Shown here: in pieces, positions 6,312-8,490 of the stretch
Position numbering within the stretch: the first letter of the stretch is position 1
How the letters are laid out: each line of letters starts with the position of its first letter
Source of the DNA: DAOTWP01 sp034435675
Lineage (GTDB): Bacteria; Chloroflexota; Anaerolineae; Aggregatilineales; Phototrophicaceae
Assembly: GCA_034435675.1 (NCBI GenBank)
Contig: DAOTWP010000319.1
Span: 1 to 8,490, forward strand
Length of the DNA stretch: 8,490 bases
Direction of reading: 5' to 3'
The notes under the pieces: generated by a model
The model's database searches: none
What the model was told of the DNA's origin: nothing
The model's input: the letters and a program-made list of their open reading frames with translations, nothing else
Program-made: the position numbers and the translations under genes

Positions 6312-7211
6312 ATGGATTCGAAACGTGATAAATCAACCCGTGGACCTGCAGGTGTTTCGGAACAGATTCCAGAAGGGATGACCCTGCGGCTGTCCGCCAT
6401 GCGCGCCTCTCTGTCCGCCGCAGCGCAGCGCATCATTGATTACATCCTGGCGCATCGCGAAGATGTCGTACATATGTCCGTCACTGAAGTTGCAGATGCG
6501 GTAGGCGTGAGTGAGGGCAGTGTCGTTCGGCTGTGCAAACAGATCGATATGAAGGGATTTCAGGATCTGAAGATCGCGTTGGCGCGCGAGCTTTTTGAGC
6601 CGGTCAAGTTTATCCATGAAGCTGTTGGTCCAGAAGATGATATTGCCCAGGTCATTGATAAGGTGATCAGAAGCGATGTCCGCGCCCTGATTGACACACG
6701 GAAGATTCTTGACCCTGAGGCGATGCGGCGCGCGGTAGAGCTTATCCTTAGTGCCAAGCGTGTAGAGTTTTACGGCATTGGTAGTTCAGGACCGATCGCT
6801 GTTGATGTCTACTATCGGATGCTGCGCATCGGGATCAACTGTGCAGTGGCGATTGACTCGCATATTCAAGCGGTGAGCGCCTCGTTGACGGATGAAAATG
6901 TGGTGGTTGTAACGATCTCGCACAGCGGCAGCACCCTCGAAACTGTCGAAGCGATGCGGCTCGCCAAACAAGCAGGCGCACGAACCATTTGCGTAACTAA
7001 TTACGGGAAATCACCAATCCAGGATTACGCTGATGTAGTCCTGCATACCGCTGCAACAGAAACCCTGTTTCGGACTGAAGCCATGACGAGTCGCATCGCG
7101 CAGCTCAGTGTGGTGGATACTTTGTACGTCTGCGTCGCGCTTGCCAGGTTTGACAAATCGCTAGAGAGCATTACCAAAACTGCCGATGCGCTTTCGATCA
7201 AACGTTATTAG
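6312..7211 (+). CDS. RpiR/MurR-family transcriptional regulator (HTH plus SIS domain)
   Basis: A 299-residue regulator with the two-domain layout of the RpiR family. The N-terminal HTH_6 domain covers about residues 24-100, with the helix-turn-helix around 56-77 (MSVTEVADAVGVSEGSVVRLCKQ) followed by the typical KGFQDLK. The C-terminal SIS domain covers about 128-275, with the sugar-phosphate loop motifs YGIGSSG (154-160) and ISHSGSTLET (202-211) and the later FRTEAMTSRIAQL segment. Family members usually bind phosphosugars or related metabolites and repress or activate catabolic operons. AGGAGG lies only 4 nt before the ATG, so initiation spacing is short but the SD is strong. It is transcribed away from the transporter operon and is the obvious candidate for its regulator; the effector could be a pentose phosphate from nucleoside breakdown or a murein sugar phosphate (inference). 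The TAG stop overlaps the end of minus-strand remnant sequence. Confidence 0.93.
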   Translation: MDSKRDKSTRGPAGVSEQIPEGMTLRLSAMRASLSAAAQRIIDYILAHREDVVHMSVTEVADAVGVSEGSVVRLCKQIDMKGFQDLKIALARELFEPVKFIHEAVGPEDDIAQVIDKVIRSDVRALIDTRKILDPEAMRRAVELILSAKRVEFYGIGSSGPIAVDVYYRMLRIGINCAVAIDSHIQAVSASLTDENVVVVTISHSGSTLETVEAMRLAKQAGARTICVTNYGKSPIQDYADVVLHTAATETLFRTEAMTSRIAQLSVVDTLYVCVALARFDKSLESITKTADALSIKRY

Positions 7212-7306
7212 CTGCCGATGATTTCGCCCTCCTGTTCAGCGACATAGTAGTAGGCATAGGTCTCGCTATGCTGCCGGATGGTCTCAGGACGACCATGCTG
7301 TTCCAC

Positions 7307-7715
7307 TTAGCGCGTTTCCCCTTGCAGTGCTGTTTCGATCCATGGCATAAAGGGATCATCGAACGTGCGCCACTGCTGCCAACCGAGGGTCATTTCGGCA
7401 TCGGTCAGCAGACAGTGAGCGAACGCCTGAACAATCGTTTCGCGCCGCAAATCAATGCCGATAATGACCAGTTCCTGCCCGCCGATCCCCATGTTCGCCT
7501 TCAAACAGCCGCTTGATTGCTGCCCCTACCACTAGCGTCGGATCGTCGGGGTATTCGTCTTCGGGCGTGGTCACCCACCATGCGCCACCGTAATCAAGTG
7601 CGATGATCTCGCTTGCCTGCGACCAGACCCCCACGAGATTATGTCGTGTCGCCAGCCAGACAAAACCTTTGGAACGCATGACTCCACCCAGCAGATCGCT
7701 TTCCAGGATGTCCAC
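7307..7715 (-). pseudogene. Decayed CobW/YciC-type GTPase metallochaperone, C-terminal domain only, frameshifted
   Basis: The minus strand from 7715 encodes a CobW C-terminal domain: DILESDLLGG, then RSKGFVWLATRHNLVGVWSQ, GGAWWV, PDDP and GDRR. At GDRR this frame continues for only eight codons of nonsense and stops at 7452. The rest of the domain, QELVIIGIDL, then CLLTDAEM and DPFMPW, lies one frame over and ends at the TAA at 7309-7307. Family proteins read GDRRQELVxIG without a break, so one extra base in the GGG run at 7480-7478 explains the shift. Upstream of 7715 there are in-frame stops (TGA TAG) and no sign of the N-terminal GTPase domain with its P-loop or CxCC site. The remnant is thus both truncated and frameshifted. 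CobW proteins of the COG0523 group deliver zinc or other metals under scarcity. This copy cannot make a working protein unless the frameshift is a sequencing error, and even then only the C-terminal domain remains. Confidence 0.85.
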
Positions 7716-7810
7716 TCTACCCTATCAGGGCAGCAGCAGCAGCGTTTTAGAATTTACATTTTAGTGGTCTACCCCACTTGCAACCCCAAAAGCAACCGTA
7801 ATATGTTACT

Positions 7811-7826
7811 TGTGAAAGTAATCACT
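7811..7826 (+). promoter_or_regulatory. CRP-like operator 1 (distal)
   Basis: TGTGA-N6-TCACT, closely matching the CRP consensus TGTGA-N6-TCACA. Its centre, 7818.5, lies at -63.5 relative to the start predicted from the -10 box at 7870, and exactly 22 bp upstream of an equivalent site. Confidence 0.6.
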
Positions 7827-7832
7827 TTTATT

Positions 7833-7848
7833 TGTGAAATTTATCACT
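7833..7848 (+). promoter_or_regulatory. CRP-like operator 2 (proximal, at -41.5)
   Basis: TGTGA-N6-TCACT, with the same half-sites as the distal operator. The centre is 7840.5. With a start at 7882 deduced from the -10 box, this is -41.5, the position of class II CRP/FNR activator sites that overlap and replace the -35 element. No good -35 hexamer is present at 7847-7852, which fits activator dependence. Confidence 0.62.
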
Positions 7849-7869
7849 ATCTATTCCCCTGCTGACTGG

Positions 7870-7875
7870 TATACT
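7870..7875 (+). promoter_or_regulatory. -10 box of the CMD/AhpD-like gene promoter
   Basis: TATACT matches five of six bases of the TATAAT consensus. It predicts transcription starting near 7882 and a 35-nt leader with AGGAG at 7904-7908, 8 nt before the ATG at 7917. Confidence 0.6.
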
Positions 7876-7916
7876 GGAGACAGATTTCCGATAAGTGATA
7901 ATCAGGAGTAAAGGAA

Positions 7917-8267
7917 ATGGCAATGAATTATCCGGCACACTACAATCATCTGCGCGAACTGATGGGACAACTGGGGAAGCAGATCCCTGAAACAATGGCA
8001 CCGTTCGCGCAAATGCACAAGGCGAACACGCAGGGTGAAGCGCTCGACGGCAAGACGAAGGAACTGATCGCCCTTGGCATTGCGATCACGGTACGCTGCG
8101 ACGGCTGTATTGCCTTCCACGTCCACGATGCGATTAAAGCAGGAGCCAGCCGCAAAGAAATTGTTGAAGCCATTGGCGTCGCGGTGCTGATGGGCGGTGG
8201 CCCGGCGGTAATGTATGGCTGTGAAGCGCTAGAGGCGCTGCAACAGTTCGAAGCCGAACTCGCGTAA
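7917..8267 (+). CDS. Carboxymuconolactone decarboxylase family protein, AhpD-like (CxxC)
   Basis: A 116-residue cytoplasmic protein of the CMD/AhpD fold. The core signature is CDGCIAFHVHDA at 61-72, that is, the redox-active CxxC (Cys61, Cys64) and the conserved His68. The upstream Glu49 (KTKELIALG) fits the acidic residue of the AhpD proton relay. The second conserved helix pair follows as EIVEAIGVAVLMGGGPAV. Single-domain CxxC members usually act as thiol-disulphide reductases or peroxidase partners in oxidative or nitrosative stress rather than as decarboxylases. Length is normal for the group (about 100-120 residues). AGGAG lies 8 nt before the chosen ATG; an in-frame ATG at 7923 is the alternative start. 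It has its own promoter with two CRP-like sites and appears monocistronic. A CRP/FNR-type regulator sensing redox or metabolic state would be a natural controller (inference). Confidence 0.9.
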   Translation: MAMNYPAHYNHLRELMGQLGKQIPETMAPFAQMHKANTQGEALDGKTKELIALGIAITVRCDGCIAFHVHDAIKAGASRKEIVEAIGVAVLMGGGPAVMYGCEALEALQQFEAELA

Positions 8268-8284
8268 GGCACCGCGTCAGAGTC

Positions 8285-8318
8285 GTGTCGATTCTCGTCT
8301 CAACCGAGATCAGGACAC
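8285..8318 (+). terminator. Possible hairpin terminator after the CMD gene, without T-tract
   Basis: GTGTC (8285-8289) can pair with GACAC (8314-8318), and inside it TCTCG (8293-8297) with CGAGA (8305-8309). The stem begins 17 nt after the stop codon. There is no run of T after it, so an intrinsic terminator is doubtful. Confidence 0.25.
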
Positions 8319-8406
8319 TCAGCAGGTGGATTGTTCCGCCATCGTTCGAATAGACTGACAAAGGGAGTCGAGTAACCGATTCCCATAGGCATCAAGATAA
8401 GGACAA

Positions 8407-8464
8407 GCAGGGCATGATCTGGGAGAATAGTTGTGCCAACAAGATTCACCGGAGGATGCCCTGC
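8407..8464 (+). promoter_or_regulatory. Inverted repeat in the leader of the 8465 gene, flanking its Shine-Dalgarno
   Basis: GCAGGGCAT (8407-8415) and ATGCCCTGC (8456-8464) are perfect 9-bp complements separated by 40 nt. The loop holds a smaller hairpin, GTTG-TGC-CAAC (8430-8440), and the Shine-Dalgarno GGAGG (8451-8455). The downstream arm abuts the ATG at 8465. In RNA the fold would stack against both the SD and the start codon, so it could lower translation initiation. Confidence 0.5.
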
Positions 8465-8490
8465 ATGACATCTAAAACAGTACCTGAACT
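8465..8490 (+). CDS. Start of an unidentified gene (first nine codons)
   Basis: ATG at 8465 opens a frame reading MTSKTVPEL to the window edge, with GGAGG 9 nt upstream. An in-frame ATG at 8456 touches the SD directly and is a less likely start. Nine residues are too few to identify the protein. The foldback leader is reminiscent of transposase genes at insertion-sequence ends, but nothing in the visible sequence proves this. Confidence 0.45.

Noticed and set aside
6092..6328. Plus-strand open frame of 78 codons in the divergent spacer
   Set aside because: It overlaps the RpiR start out of frame, has no SD or recognisable motif, and covers the likely operator/promoter area.
7254..7271. GCATAG-N6-CTATGC hairpin after the RpiR gene as terminator
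   Set aside because: The 6-bp stem is AT-containing and has no T-tract on either side; it also lies inside degraded coding sequence.
7731..7742. (CAG)4 trinucleotide run
   Set aside because: It is too short to count as a meaningful microsatellite; noted only as lying at the CobW remnant breakpoint.
8134..8361. Minus-strand open frame opposite the CMD gene end
   Set aside because: It is antisense to a clear CMD/AhpD-like gene and shows no domain or ribosome binding site.

Overview
The window looks like chromosomal DNA from a free-living bacterium of moderate GC. The protein styles (an Sec-exported Bmp-family binding protein ending its signal in AAA-Q, an RpiR regulator, a CobW remnant, a small AhpD-like protein) fit Chloroflexota (Anaerolineae-like) best. 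That placement is an inference from protein style; no rRNA or marker gene is present.

Positions 1-6021 hold a tightly packed minus-strand operon, read from right to left: a Bmp/PnrA-type solute-binding protein (5002-6021), a double-domain ABC ATPase (3514-4977), two BPD_transp_2 permeases (2387-3517 and 1471-2409), an MccF-like S66 serine peptidase (441-1454, from a GTG start) and the N-terminal 144 codons of a 5'-nucleotidase/metallophosphoesterase that runs off the left edge (1-434). Junctions are 24 nt, a 4-nt ATGA overlap, a 23-nt overlap, 16 nt and 6 nt, so the genes are almost certainly co-transcribed. The transporter belongs to the nucleoside (YufNOPQ/BmpA) class. A nucleotidase and an MccF-type peptidase downstream suggest uptake and intracellular processing of a nucleoside or a nucleoside-like conjugate.

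Divergent from the operon is an RpiR/MurR-family regulator (6312-7211), separated by a 290-nt AT-rich spacer with two imperfect palindromes that are candidate operators. The arrangement suggests it controls the transporter operon.

Right of this the region changes character. On the minus strand, 7307-7715 is a decayed C-terminal domain of a CobW-type GTPase/metallochaperone. Its GTPase part is gone and a single extra base breaks the remaining frame. Next is an intergenic region carrying two near-identical CRP-like palindromes 22 bp apart, the nearer centred exactly at -41.5 of a good -10 box. These precede a small CxxC carboxymuconolactone-decarboxylase/AhpD-like protein (7917-8267). The window ends with the first nine codons of an unidentified plus-strand gene (8465 on), whose leader contains a 9-bp perfect inverted repeat flanking its Shine-Dalgarno sequence.

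No tRNA, rRNA, CRISPR array or complete mobile element was seen.
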